DNA of 64,000 nt from NCBI RefSeq assembly GCF_000703085.1, contig NZ_JNLL01000002.1, positions 1 to 64,000 of the forward strand. The letters are read 5' to 3'. Made by a program: the position numbers and the translations under genes. Positions within the stretch are counted from its first letter, which is position 1. Every line of letters starts with the position of its first letter. Under the pieces are notes generated by a model, which was not told the DNA's origin, did no database searches, and saw nothing but the letters and a program-made list of their open reading frames with translations. Of the stretch, positions 50,181-58,136 are shown piece by piece. The DNA comes from Persephonella sp. KM09-Lau-8. GTDB taxonomy: Bacteria > Aquificota > Aquificia > Aquificales > Hydrogenothermaceae.

Positions 50181-50195
50181 TTTTGCCCTCCGTTT

Positions 50196-50780
50196 TTAGT
50201 TTTCTATTATCTTCTTTATCTCCACATTTGTAGAAGATGACTCATAAATTGGAGAAATGGTGATGGCTATTCCTTTGCTCTTTAATTCTTCTAAATATCC
50301 TAAATCTGAAAAAGCTTTCCTTAAACTTTCCTCTATTGAGTTAGAAGGATACAATTCTATTAACCTGTTCTTATTAATTCTCAATGTATACCCTTCAGAA
50401 CTTCTGTAATTCACTTTTATTTCAACCTCTACAACTTCAGGTTCTTTAAATATCTCATCTGCATTTTCCAGTGCAACCATAACTTTTTCATCATCAGTTT
50501 CCAAATCATTGAAAACAAAAACAGTTGCATCTGCATTTAAAATTCTTTTTAACTCTAAGACTTTTGTAGATAATGGATTGCTTAAAGGAATTATTAGAAA
50601 TATCTTTTCTCCAGAATTATCTTTCTTATCTAAAATCTCTTCTGCGTTTTCTCTTGAAATATCTGCTTTGGATAAATCATAAGTAGTAGCATTTTCTTCT
50701 GTTGCTTTCTTCCTTATAAAAGTATAAAGCCAATTAAGACTATCCTTATCTTTTTTGTATAAATAATAAACTTTAGCCAT
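50196..50780 (-). CDS. Unknown protein (194 aa)
   Basis: The N-terminal half is alpha/beta with GEKIFLIIPLSNPLSTKVLELKRILNADATVFVFNDLE, as in a Rossmann-like fold; the second half has strands. No nucleotide motif is seen. Its ATG lies inside the end of the zinc-ribbon gene at 50773 (eight-base overlap), so the two are coupled. Confidence 0.6.
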   Translation of the reverse strand: MAKVYYLYKKDKDSLNWLYTFIRKKATEENATTYDLSKADISRENAEEILDKKDNSGEKIFLIIPLSNPLSTKVLELKRILNADATVFVFNDLETDDEKVMVALENADEIFKEPEVVEVEIKVNYRSSEGYTLRINKNRLIELYPSNSIEESLRKAFSDLGYLEELKSKGIAITISPIYESSSTNVEIKKIIEN

Positions 50781-50949
50781 TTTTGTTTTCCTCCTTATTT
50801 ATTTTCTTAATTAACTTTTTTTGTTTAACTGCAATTTCTTTAAGATTGGAAAGGCATTTGGCACATAGGCATACAACTTCATTGTCAATTATTCTCATCT
50901 CAAACTTTGAAACTTCCTTGTCGCATAAATAACAGATTTCTTTTATCAT
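50773..50949 (-). CDS. Zinc-ribbon small protein (58 aa), intact copy
   Basis: The ATG at 50949 has GAGAAGGAGA upstream on the minus strand. It reads MIKEICYLCDKEVSKFEMRIIDNEVVCLCAKC, with four Cys in two CxxC pairs, then a Lys-rich helix. The plus-strand copy at 38076 is nearly the same for 27 residues but broken. This shows DNA shared between the two regions. Confidence 0.65.
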   Translation of the reverse strand: MIKEICYLCDKEVSKFEMRIIDNEVVCLCAKCLSNLKEIAVKQKKLIKKINKEENKNG

Positions 50950-50997
50950 TTCTCGTTCTCCTTCTCTTCTCCCAGTGAAGCATAATTAAGTAATTTC

Positions 50998-51360
50998 TCA
51001 ATTCCTTTCCTCATTTTTTATTCCTCTTCCTTCCTCTTCCTTTGATGCTACATCTGTTCCTACTTGTATAATGAACCCTATTAGCATTATCAAAATTCCT
51101 ATCAGAAAGACAGGAACCGACTTAAATGACATCAATATCATAAATATAAATGCTCCTATTAAAGCAAAATTGACAGGAATTGCTTTGATAGCTAATCCTA
51201 TCAGGTAAAGGCTCAAAAACGCTCCTCCTGTTATTCCTATAGCCGTATAAACTTCCTCTGGAGGAGAAAAATCCCCTCCTTCGTAATAGGAAATAAAAGA
51301 ATATAAAAATCCAATCAACACTATGTTCCATAAAATCCAACCCGCTTTTTCCATTTCCAT
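50998..51360 (-). CDS. Membrane protein (120 aa)
   Basis: Four hydrophobic segments, about residues 8-24, 38-57, 60-82 and 86-104, then a charged tail. AAAGGAGG precedes the start. No family is recognised. Confidence 0.6.
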   Translation of the reverse strand: MEMEKAGWILWNIVLIGFLYSFISYYEGGDFSPPEEVYTAIGITGGAFLSLYLIGLAIKAIPVNFALIGAFIFMILMSFKSVPVFLIGILIMLIGFIIQVGTDVASKEEEGRGIKNEERN

Positions 51361-51419
51361 TACCTCCTTTTATCTTCAGTTTCATTTTTTTCGCTTCTCT
51401 TTTATTTTGAGAGCAAGGA

Positions 51420-51755
51420 TTACTCCTTTTCAAAAACCTCACAATCAGTAATACTAAAAGCTTTATCTTTTTCTTTATCCAGAACTATTTGTTTATCTTT
51501 AATTAAAACAGGGTTTCTAACTATAGTATCTTTACAGAGTAGAGGCTTGTTATTCTGTATGGCTTTTTGAATTTTTTCAGTATAGTTTTTCTCTTCATAA
51601 ATTTTCCATATTGTTAGTCCGAATGCTATTGCTGCAACAACTACACCGACAAAAAGTCCTGCCAAAGCAAAAGAAAATTTTTCTCTATCTCTTAACGACA
51701 TAACCATAAGAGGAATAAGTGCAATTAATAGTATTATAAGGATTTTATCTTCCAT
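51420..51755 (-). CDS. Small membrane protein with KPxxC tail (111 aa)
   Basis: Two transmembrane segments (residues 5-20 and 28-50) are followed by a linker and KPLLCKDTIVRNPVLIKDKQIVLDKEKDKAFSITDCEVFEKE, quoted as a pattern. It is a paralogue of 38184 on the plus strand, with KPLLC against KPVIC and ITDCEV against IGNCEV. AGGAGG precedes the start. The role is unknown. Confidence 0.7.
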   Translation of the reverse strand: MEDKILIILLIALIPLMVMSLRDREKFSFALAGLFVGVVVAAIAFGLTIWKIYEEKNYTEKIQKAIQNNKPLLCKDTIVRNPVLIKDKQIVLDKEKDKAFSITDCEVFEKE

Positions 51756-51778
51756 TTTGTCCTCCTTCTGTGAGGTTT

Positions 51779-51850
51779 TTATTGATTTAATCTCTTTTCT
51801 AATACTTTATTAAATTCTTTTGCATAATTAGGTGCTGTGCTTTTATATCT
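51779..51850 (-). pseudogene. Remnant of a paralogue of the gene at 49536
   Basis: On the minus strand this reads STAPNYAKEFNKVLEKRLNQ and a stop. This matches the C-terminus of the protein at 49536 (NPPNYARKFNEELKRRLKQ and stop). Nothing else of the gene is left: its 5' side meets the gene at 51868. It is a trace of a duplication followed by deletion. Confidence 0.6.
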
Positions 51851-51867
51851 CAGCTACAAGCTGCCCC

Positions 51868-52554
51868 TTATATTTTCTTTGTCTTTTCATCTATTTCAGG
51901 AATGGTATAAATAGCATCAATAACCTTCCTTCTCTCTTCTATACCATATTCGTTGTTTCTTCCCCAGACTTCTATTATCCATAAAGAACCTTCAAGATTT
52001 TTTGCCTCTTTATCTTCCCACCAAAGTTCTACTGCATCGTAAAATATGATTATTTTGTTGTTCTTTTTTTTGCAAGTTAACTCTATTGTATGCCTTTTAC
52101 CGTAGCTATCAAAGTGGTCTGCATAACAGAAAATTTCATCATAGAAGCTTAATTTTCTTTTAAAGGGGTTCTCCACTTCTATTTGTCTGATTTTGCTTTT
52201 TTCATATTTCAGACATTCTCCTTTCACCTTGTCATAAAGCAGACAAGAAAAAACCTCTGTTTTGTAGAGAAGAGAGGATTTCTCTATATAAGGAACTAAC
52301 AAGAAAGTGAGAATTAAGAATACTATTAATTTAACCCAAGTTAAAGCATTTAAAAAGAACAAAATCGCAGGAATTATCATAAACAAGGAAATCATTATTA
52401 TAAGAGCCACATCTGGGGGGAAATAACCCCTATGAACCGTTGAATAAGTCATGAAAAAGGCTGAAAGAACGCTTAAAAACATCGCTAATAGTATAGCGTC
52501 TAATGGGAAAATGTTTATAACCCTCAGAAGTAGTTTTTCAGTTATCTTTTTCAT
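51868..52554 (-). CDS. Membrane protein, duplicated family (228 aa)
   Basis: Three hydrophobic segments in residues 12-100 are followed by the same soluble domain as 46857: SCLLYDKVKGECLKYEKS, ENPFKRKLSFYDEIFCYAD, ELTCKKK and IFYDAVELWWED, then LWIIE. Cys positions are kept. No family is recognised. A further small membrane gene lies upstream. Confidence 0.7.
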   Translation of the reverse strand: MKKITEKLLLRVINIFPLDAILLAMFLSVLSAFFMTYSTVHRGYFPPDVALIIMISLFMIIPAILFFLNALTWVKLIVFLILTFLLVPYIEKSSLLYKTEVFSCLLYDKVKGECLKYEKSKIRQIEVENPFKRKLSFYDEIFCYADHFDSYGKRHTIELTCKKKNNKIIIFYDAVELWWEDKEAKNLEGSLWIIEVWGRNNEYGIEERRKVIDAIYTIPEIDEKTKKI

Positions 52555-52604
52555 TTTTCCGCTTCCCTTTTATTTTGAGAATAAGGCTTTTCTCCTGTCT
52601 CCTT

Positions 52605-52775
52605 TTAATTTTCAATTTTTGATAAAATGTATGGGATTGCTATTATTACTATCATCAGAGTTATAAACGCCAAGATACTGTAGAGTAGAGAAATTTCATC
52701 TATTTCTGTTGAGAAAAGCTTAACCGCAACTATAATCGTTAAAATGAGTATTACCCCTGCAACCAATTTATACAT
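52605..52775 (-). CDS. Small membrane protein (56 aa)
   Basis: The minus-strand ATG at 52775 is 29 bases below a TTGACA/TATATT promoter. The product has two transmembrane segments (residues 3-19 and 32-51). It is the first gene of the long minus-strand operon. No family is recognised. Confidence 0.55.
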   Translation of the reverse strand: MYKLVAGVILILTIIVAVKLFSTEIDEISLLYSILAFITLMIVIIAIPYILSKIEN

Positions 52776-52803
52776 CTGTCCTACCTGATTTATGTTTTTT
52801 AAT

Positions 52804-52832
52804 AATATATCTTATTTTTGTCTAACTGTCAA
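52804..52832 (-). promoter_or_regulatory. Promoter of the minus-strand block
   Basis: On the minus strand: TTGACA at 52832-52827 and TATATT at 52809-52804 with a 17-base spacer. It faces the small membrane gene at 52775 and probably starts a long operon. A direct repeat overlaps the -35 edge. Confidence 0.7.
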
Positions 52833-52845
52833 GACATTAAGACAT
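52831..52845. promoter_or_regulatory. Direct-repeat operator between divergent promoters
   Basis: AAGACAT occurs twice with 8-base spacing, exactly between the -35 elements of the two divergent promoters. Ribbon-helix-helix repressors bind such short tandem repeats. The RHH protein at 52905 is the likely binder; this is inference. Confidence 0.5.
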
Positions 52846-52846
52846 A

Positions 52847-52874
52847 TTGATATCAAAACAAGAAGATTTATAAT
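52847..52874 (+). promoter_or_regulatory. Promoter of the RHH regulator gene
   Basis: TTGATA at 52847-52852 and TATAAT at 52869-52874 with a 16-base spacer. The regulator's AGGAGG and ATG follow within 31 bases of the -10. Confidence 0.7.
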
Positions 52875-52904
52875 ATAAATGATACTTTGGAACAGGAGGA
52901 TTAA

Positions 52905-53060
52905 ATGAAGAAAATAAAAGTTGGTTTTAAATTATCCAAAGAAATAGTTGACAAGTTAAATAGATTTTATCTGGAAAAGCAGCTGGAAGGAGAGAAGATA
53001 ACCAAGTCAGAAATCGTTGAAAGAGCTTTAAGAGAGTATCTAAAAAAAGAGAAAAAATAG
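52905..53060 (+). CDS. Ribbon-helix-helix (CopG/ParD-type) regulator (51 aa)
   Basis: AGGAGG precedes the ATG at 52905. The protein has the RHH layout: a strand KIKVGFKLSKEIVDKL, a helix, then SEIVERALREYLKKEKK. Such proteins form dimers and bind short repeats, commonly autoregulating. It is divergent from the minus-strand operon. No toxin partner gene is seen downstream on the plus strand. Confidence 0.75.
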   Translation: MKKIKVGFKLSKEIVDKLNRFYLEKQLEGEKITKSEIVERALREYLKKEKK

Positions 53061-53180
53061 TTTTATAAAAATTGTTGATAAACTCATTGGGAATTTTACG
53101 GCTAAAAGAGACACTTAAATTTCCTATCTCTATCTCCAGATATTTTTTTGCTTTTTCTATTTTGTGTTTTTATGTATATT

Positions 53181-53597
53181 CTATCCCTTATCCGTCTCTA
53201 TTAAAACTATATTAGTTTCCTGCTCTAAACTACAACTTGTATCAGAACAAGACAAAAACGGCTTCATTTTACTATTGTCCGAAAAAACAATAACTCCTCT
53301 TACGCTTCGAACATTATTTTTACAAATAACCTTATAAGGCCTTAAAAGCAAAGCTTTTAAATCTGCATCGACCACCATTTGTGCAACTAAAGTAGAACAT
53401 TCTGTCCCCTCAAGTTTAATAATGACAGGAATAGGATTTTTTGATGTCTTCTTTTCTACTTCTTTGGACAACGGAACTGAAACCTGTGAAACAACATGAC
53501 CTTGCTGACCTTCCGAACCTAATACCGTATCATTACCACCAAAACTATTTAGAACAAGAAAAGATGAAACAACTGCTGAAAAAAATAATTTTCTCAT
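53181..53597 (-). CDS. Secreted protein with conserved Cys (138 aa)
   Basis: The start at 53597 (MRKLFFSAVVSSFLVLNSFGG) follows AGGAGG and gives a clear signal peptide; a start at 53645 would not. The mature part has strands and four Cys (TECSTLV, KVICKNN, FLSCSDTSC). It is likely periplasmic with disulfides. No family is recognised. Confidence 0.65.
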   Translation of the reverse strand: MRKLFFSAVVSSFLVLNSFGGNDTVLGSEGQQGHVVSQVSVPLSKEVEKKTSKNPIPVIIKLEGTECSTLVAQMVVDADLKALLLRPYKVICKNNVRSVRGVIVFSDNSKMKPFLSCSDTSCSLEQETNIVLIETDKG

Positions 53598-53649
53598 ATA
53601 CTCTCCTCCTTTAAATAGTATCATTATAACTTTATGTATAATCACTATT

Positions 53650-53677
53650 AGTATATAAAAAACAGTAAAACTGTCAA
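53650..53677 (-). promoter_or_regulatory. Promoter of the secreted-protein gene
   Basis: On the minus strand: TTGACA at 53677-53672 and TATACT at 53655-53650 with a 16-base spacer. It lies about 50 bases before the start of the gene at 53597. Confidence 0.65.
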
Positions 53678-53924
53678 GAAAAAACAGAAACCCCTCAAAA
53701 GCTCAAAATCAAAAAAATACTTTAGAAACAAAATAGAAAGATTTAAAACTGAAAAAACTTTTCCTGTTTACATTTCCATAAAAACGCCAATAAAAAGTTT
53801 TTCTGCGATAAAACACATTAGAAAAGAAACTATCCAGCTGCCTAATGAACTAAATATTGATAATCTTACAGAAACTCAAAAATTAGCCCTTATAATAGAA
53901 TTATGTAATAGATTAAATATTTAA
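53652..53924 (+). pseudogene. Gene remnant without a start codon
   Basis: In the 350-base gap between genes a frame is open for 90 codons with coding character (KTEKTFPVYISIKTPIKSFSAIKHIRKETIQLPNELNIDNLTETQ), but has no ATG, GTG or TTG. It overlaps a minus-strand promoter. It is probably the end of a deleted gene, or a gene with an error near its start. No family is recognised. Confidence 0.35.
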
Positions 53925-53951
53925 AAACTCCCATTTAAAAGGGACACGGAA

Positions 53952-55058
53952 ATGCAAAAAACTTTTATTGAAGAACTAAGAGAAGAATTCTTAAGACAAA
54001 AAACCTATAAGATAGTCAAAAAAATGATTCCTCAAAAAGAAACAGACCCTCTTATGCTTTTTGGGCAAATAGAACAACTAACATCCAAAATTAATCCCAA
54101 AATAATAAAAAAAGACATTCTATCATTTCTAAAAAAATTCTCTCCAGCAATATACAAAGAGCTGAATTCAATGACAAAAACTGAGAGAGCTTTACAAATA
54201 AATGTATACCAAAAAATACTTGCTATTGTTTTATCCTACGAAAGAACAGAAAAAATCTCCTTCAGGGTTAGAAACAGGTTTAGTCAATTACTTTCCAAAA
54301 CTGATTTTCCAGAAGATATAACTTTAAATCAAATAGCCTTTCCATTTCCTGGATTCTTTCTGGAAATAGAAGAAAACTATATGGAAAGCGAAGGATTAAA
54401 AATAAATGAAGGCCTTATGTATATATCTATCAAAAAAGATGACCCCCTTATCTACTTTTCGCTTAACCTTATAGAAAAAGCTGAAAACCACTATGTAGTT
54501 CCGTGGTCAATTGATATAGAGTTAAAAGAAACAGATACACTACTGGATTTCTTCAATAAACTGGTAGAAGAAAATAGAAAAAAACAAATAGAAAGCAGCA
54601 AAATAGGAGCTGAACTCGGAATTTTAATAACTAAAGAGAACTCTGCAGAAATGGAAAAGGTGCATGAAAAAATAAAAGACAACGTAAGAGCTCTCATAAA
54701 CTTGATACTTTATATAAACCATATAAACGAAGACATAATAGACATATCTCAGATTCCTAAGAAATTAAAAGAAAAAAAAGAATACTATCAGAAGAAAGAC
54801 CCTAAAAAACTTGAAAAGATAAAAAGACAATTACAAACCTACCCAAAAGTATATCTAATAGGACAGAAAACATCTGAACTGGTTGAAAAAGAAATTAAAA
54901 AGGCAGGAAGTCCTAAAAAACCCCACTGGAGAAGAGGCCATATAAGATATTATGATCCTGAAAAGGAAAGAAAAAGAAAGTTTAAAAAACAATGGACTTT
55001 TGTAAGACCTACCTTAGTAAGGGGAAAAACAGAAGAGCCAAAAGAATATGTTTTGTAA
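53952..55058 (+). CDS. AcrVA2-like protein (368 aa)
   Basis: The C-terminal part (about residues 320-356) reads KPHWRRGHIRYYDPEKE, then QWTFVRPTLVRG. This recalls the conserved end of AcrVA2-family proteins on plasmids and phages, a His/Arg-rich box followed by Trp and Pro. The N-terminal two thirds are helical, with a beta-rich middle (AFPFPGFFLEIEENYM, YISIKKDDPLIYFSL), which also fits. AcrVA2 itself blocks type V CRISPR, but most homologues are of unknown role. The family call rests on the C-terminal box. GGACACGG is the only weak site before the ATG. Confidence 0.6.
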   Translation: MQKTFIEELREEFLRQKTYKIVKKMIPQKETDPLMLFGQIEQLTSKINPKIIKKDILSFLKKFSPAIYKELNSMTKTERALQINVYQKILAIVLSYERTEKISFRVRNRFSQLLSKTDFPEDITLNQIAFPFPGFFLEIEENYMESEGLKINEGLMYISIKKDDPLIYFSLNLIEKAENHYVVPWSIDIELKETDTLLDFFNKLVEENRKKQIESSKIGAELGILITKENSAEMEKVHEKIKDNVRALINLILYINHINEDIIDISQIPKKLKEKKEYYQKKDPKKLEKIKRQLQTYPKVYLIGQKTSELVEKEIKKAGSPKKPHWRRGHIRYYDPEKERKRKFKKQWTFVRPTLVRGKTEEPKEYVL

Positions 55059-55098
55059 AAGTTTTATAAAATAATTAAAAAACACCAGGGAGATTAAA

Positions 55099-55521
55099 TT
55101 GAAAGGAGTAATAAAATGGTTTTCCAAAGAACGAGGATATGGATTTATCCTAGGAGAAGATAATAAAAACTACTTTGTCCATATAAAAGATATAGAAGGA
55201 TTAGACATTCCTAAAGAAAAAGATATAGTTGAATTTGAGATAACAGAAACTGAAAAAGGAGCCCAAGCCATAAACGTAAAAATAATTGAAAAAAATACGG
55301 AAAAAAACACAGACCCTCTCGTAGTATGTGAAAACTGTAATAAAAAAATGGTACCAAGAGTTATATCTGTAGATGGAGTCCTTATAAAATCTGTATGCCC
55401 ATATTGCGGAAGCACATATAAAGACTTCAGAGGAGAAAAGGATCTAACAATTCTTATAATCTTTGGCTCTATTTTGTTTCTCTTATTCTCTTTAATATTT
55501 ATAGTGGCTATTACTTCATAA
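55099..55521 (+). CDS. Cold-shock domain, zinc-ribbon, tail-anchored protein (140 aa)
   Basis: Residues 1-62 are a cold-shock domain with IKWFSKERGYGFILG and YFVHIKDI, the two RNA-binding motifs. A zinc ribbon with Cys77, 80, 100 and 103 follows, then one C-terminal transmembrane helix (about 116-138). Cold-shock proteins are normally soluble, so the tail anchor is unusual; it would hold an RNA/DNA-binding domain at the membrane. The start is TTG behind AGGGAG. Confidence 0.8.
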   Translation: MKGVIKWFSKERGYGFILGEDNKNYFVHIKDIEGLDIPKEKDIVEFEITETEKGAQAINVKIIEKNTEKNTDPLVVCENCNKKMVPRVISVDGVLIKSVCPYCGSTYKDFRGEKDLTILIIFGSILFLLFSLIFIVAITS

Positions 55522-55538
55522 AATAAATAGAGGAAGAA

Positions 55539-56237
55539 ATGAAAAATATAATAAGGCTAAAAATATTCAGTTTCTTGCTTCTATGCTTATCTTCCGCTTT
55601 TGCAAGTGAAAAAATACCTGCAAAGGTTATTTCAATAATAGACGGAGACACAATAAAAGTACTAATAAACGAAAAAACCGAAAAAGTAAGACTTATAGGA
55701 ATAGATACTCCAGAAAGCAAACCAAACAAAAGAGCTAAACTTCAAGCAAAAAGAACCAAACAAACAATTAATGAAATCTTAGAGTTGGGACAAATGGCAA
55801 AGAAACACTTACAGTCTTACATATATCCAGGGGATACGGTTTATCTTGAATTCGATGCCCAAAAAAGAGACAAATATGGAAGGCTACTTGCTTACGTGTG
55901 GACTAATGGAATAATGGTAAATGAAAAGATGATTTGTGACGGGTATGCTTATCCGCTGACAATCCCCCCTAATGTGAAATATGCCAACCTATTTAGAAAA
56001 TGCTTTGCTAAAGCTGTAAAGTATGGTTTTGGTCTTTGGAAAAAAAAGGATTCCAACTCTTACACTGAAAGGAAAAAACCTGAAAAAACCAACAACTTCA
56101 ACCTCAAATGCAAAAACAAAAAATACTGCTACCAGATGAAAAGTTGCGAAGAAGCAAAATTTTATTTAAATGTATGCGGGATAAAAAGACTTGATAGAGA
56201 CAGAGATGGAATTCCTTGCGAAAAACTGTGTAAATAA
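55539..56237 (+). CDS. Secreted thermonuclease (SNase) with Excalibur domain (232 aa)
   Basis: A signal peptide (RLKIFSFLLLCLSSAFAS) is followed by a staphylococcal-nuclease-like domain: VISIIDGDTIKVLI, VRLIGIDTPES and DKYGRLLAYVW with the catalytic Arg residues. The C-terminal 40 residues are an Excalibur calcium-binding motif (DRDRDGIPCEKLC). It should cut DNA or RNA outside the cytoplasm. GAGGAAG precedes the ATG. Confidence 0.9.
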   Translation: MKNIIRLKIFSFLLLCLSSAFASEKIPAKVISIIDGDTIKVLINEKTEKVRLIGIDTPESKPNKRAKLQAKRTKQTINEILELGQMAKKHLQSYIYPGDTVYLEFDAQKRDKYGRLLAYVWTNGIMVNEKMICDGYAYPLTIPPNVKYANLFRKCFAKAVKYGFGLWKKKDSNSYTERKKPEKTNNFNLKCKNKKYCYQMKSCEEAKFYLNVCGIKRLDRDRDGIPCEKLCK

Positions 56238-56264
56238 TAAAAACAAGTTATAATTAATTAACAG

Positions 56265-58136
56265 ATGGAACAAGGAAAAGAAAGAAACAAAAATCAAATA
56301 AGTTTTCTTGATGATATTCCTACAGAAAAGGATGAAATACAGCTCCACTCTAAGATAGCAGATTCTCTTCTTGAAATTATAAAAACTATTGAAAACAACA
56401 AAAAGAAGGTAATAGGTTTGTTTGGCTCATGGGGTTCCGGCAAATCTACAGTAATAAAAATTCTAGAAAGCAAATTAGGTAAAAAAGAGGGAAATATTGA
56501 ATTTCTTATATTCGACTCTTGGTCACATCAAGGTGATTTCTTAAAGCGGGCTTTTTTACTGGAACTTGCAAAAAAATTTGGCATTCAAAATGAAGAACAT
56601 AACCTGAAAAATAATAATCAAAAAATAACTATAGAAAAAGCTTTAACAGGAAAGTATCTTGAAAAAACCATAGACCCTAAAATTGAAATAGACTGGAGCA
56701 GTAAAGTAATCTTATCTATAATCCTATTAGCTATTCTAATAGGGAGTTTCAACACCATATTTAATTTCTTCCACTCCCCATTTTTATACGAAATAATACC
56801 AAATTGGCTATTAGGATTTTTAACTTCGGATATTTCTACAGCAGTATTTATCTTGGCAATATTCATGATGTTACTGATTGTAATAGAGTCTATATCAAAA
56901 ACTTACTTTTTTAAGAAATCTAATATAAATGAGGTCCACTCAGTAAAAGAAGATATGGAATTTATGAGCCATGACTATAAAAAACATTTCGAAGAGATAA
57001 TATGGAAGGCAAAAAACAAACTAGAGAATATAGAAAAATTTATTATTGTCTTTGATAATCTGGATAGGGTAGAAGATGAAACCTTGATGAACACCTTATC
57101 TTTAATACAGCTTACTCAAGAAACCTTTGAAGAAATAGAAAAAAACAACAACCAAAACGAGCAAATAAAAAACATTTTAGGAAAATTCTACTTTATTATT
57201 CCTATAGATAGGGAAAGATTGGAAAATACTATTAAATCTTCAATGCCATCAGAGAAAGATTCTCAATATGCTCAAGATTTTATAGAAAAAATAATCCCTT
57301 ATAAAACAATTATTCCGGACATTTATCACAATAACTGGAGGGAGTTCTTTAATGAAAGAATTAAAGAGGCTGTACCTAAACTTTCTGAACCTACAATCAA
57401 TGAAATAAGACTGATATTCGAGAAAATAGCTACAGTTGATAACCTTACACCACGAAAAATTAAAAACTTTATCAATGATTTGGTGGAAAACTACATATTC
57501 TGGAAAGATGAAATAGATATAAGACTTCAAGCTCTATTTGTGGCCTGGTTCTATTACAGAAAAAATAAAGAAGAACCCTCCCAAAATGGTAAATTACCAG
57601 AATCACCTCAAGAAGAAGATTTAAAAACGTTAACCCTCTCTAACGAATACAACCAAAAAAACATAGAACACATACTCCTGAAACAATACTACAAAACTAA
57701 CAGTGTTTGTGATGTCTTAATAGAAGAAATGATAAAAAATATTGAAGATAAAAATATTCAAGAACTAGAAAAACTCATAAATGTAGTAAAAGAAAAACAT
57801 AAAGTTGAAAACTGTATTATCCGTATATGGGAACTAAAAGAAAAGGATTATAGCTCCAATATTAATGCTTTGCTGAATCTGATACATGTAATTAAGGAAA
57901 CTCTCGGAAAATCAGAAGATTATAAATACATATATGAAAATTTCTGGAAAAATAAATGGAAATCTTTGCTGGATAATCAACTTAAAAACCCAGAAAAAAT
58001 TGTAGATTTAAAAGAAAAAGAAATATTGGAAAAATTAATAGAAAAAAATGAAAAACTTAAGCAGTCCTTCATAGATGGAACCGTAAAAGTGATAATGGCT
58101 GAGGTTGAGGAAAAAAAAGATGATGCAATTAGATAA
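56265..58136 (+). CDS. KAP-family P-loop NTPase (623 aa)
   Basis: Walker A GLFGSWGSGKST is at 51-62, followed by LIFDSWSHQGD. Two transmembrane segments (about 145-166 and 190-210) are inserted in the ATPase, as is usual in KAP proteins, and Walker B FIIVFDNLDRVED is near 258. A sensor-type region TPRKIKNFINDLVENYIFW lies near 400. KAP NTPases are membrane-linked and are often part of phage-defence systems. The next gene overlaps it, so the two are probably one system. A TATAAT at 56249 may be its -10. Confidence 0.88.
   Translation: MEQGKERNKNQISFLDDIPTEKDEIQLHSKIADSLLEIIKTIENNKKKVIGLFGSWGSGKSTVIKILESKLGKKEGNIEFLIFDSWSHQGDFLKRAFLLELAKKFGIQNEEHNLKNNNQKITIEKALTGKYLEKTIDPKIEIDWSSKVILSIILLAILIGSFNTIFNFFHSPFLYEIIPNWLLGFLTSDISTAVFILAIFMMLLIVIESISKTYFFKKSNINEVHSVKEDMEFMSHDYKKHFEEIIWKAKNKLENIEKFIIVFDNLDRVEDETLMNTLSLIQLTQETFEEIEKNNNQNEQIKNILGKFYFIIPIDRERLENTIKSSMPSEKDSQYAQDFIEKIIPYKTIIPDIYHNNWREFFNERIKEAVPKLSEPTINEIRLIFEKIATVDNLTPRKIKNFINDLVENYIFWKDEIDIRLQALFVAWFYYRKNKEEPSQNGKLPESPQEEDLKTLTLSNEYNQKNIEHILLKQYYKTNSVCDVLIEEMIKNIEDKNIQELEKLINVVKEKHKVENCIIRIWELKEKDYSSNINALLNLIHVIKETLGKSEDYKYIYENFWKNKWKSLLDNQLKNPEKIVDLKEKEILEKLIEKNEKLKQSFIDGTVKVIMAEVEEKKDDAIR

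Noticed and set aside
43267-53060. Attachment-site repeats at the ends of the minus-strand block
   Set aside because: I compared about 150 bases at each end and found no convincing direct repeat beyond chance in AT-rich sequence.
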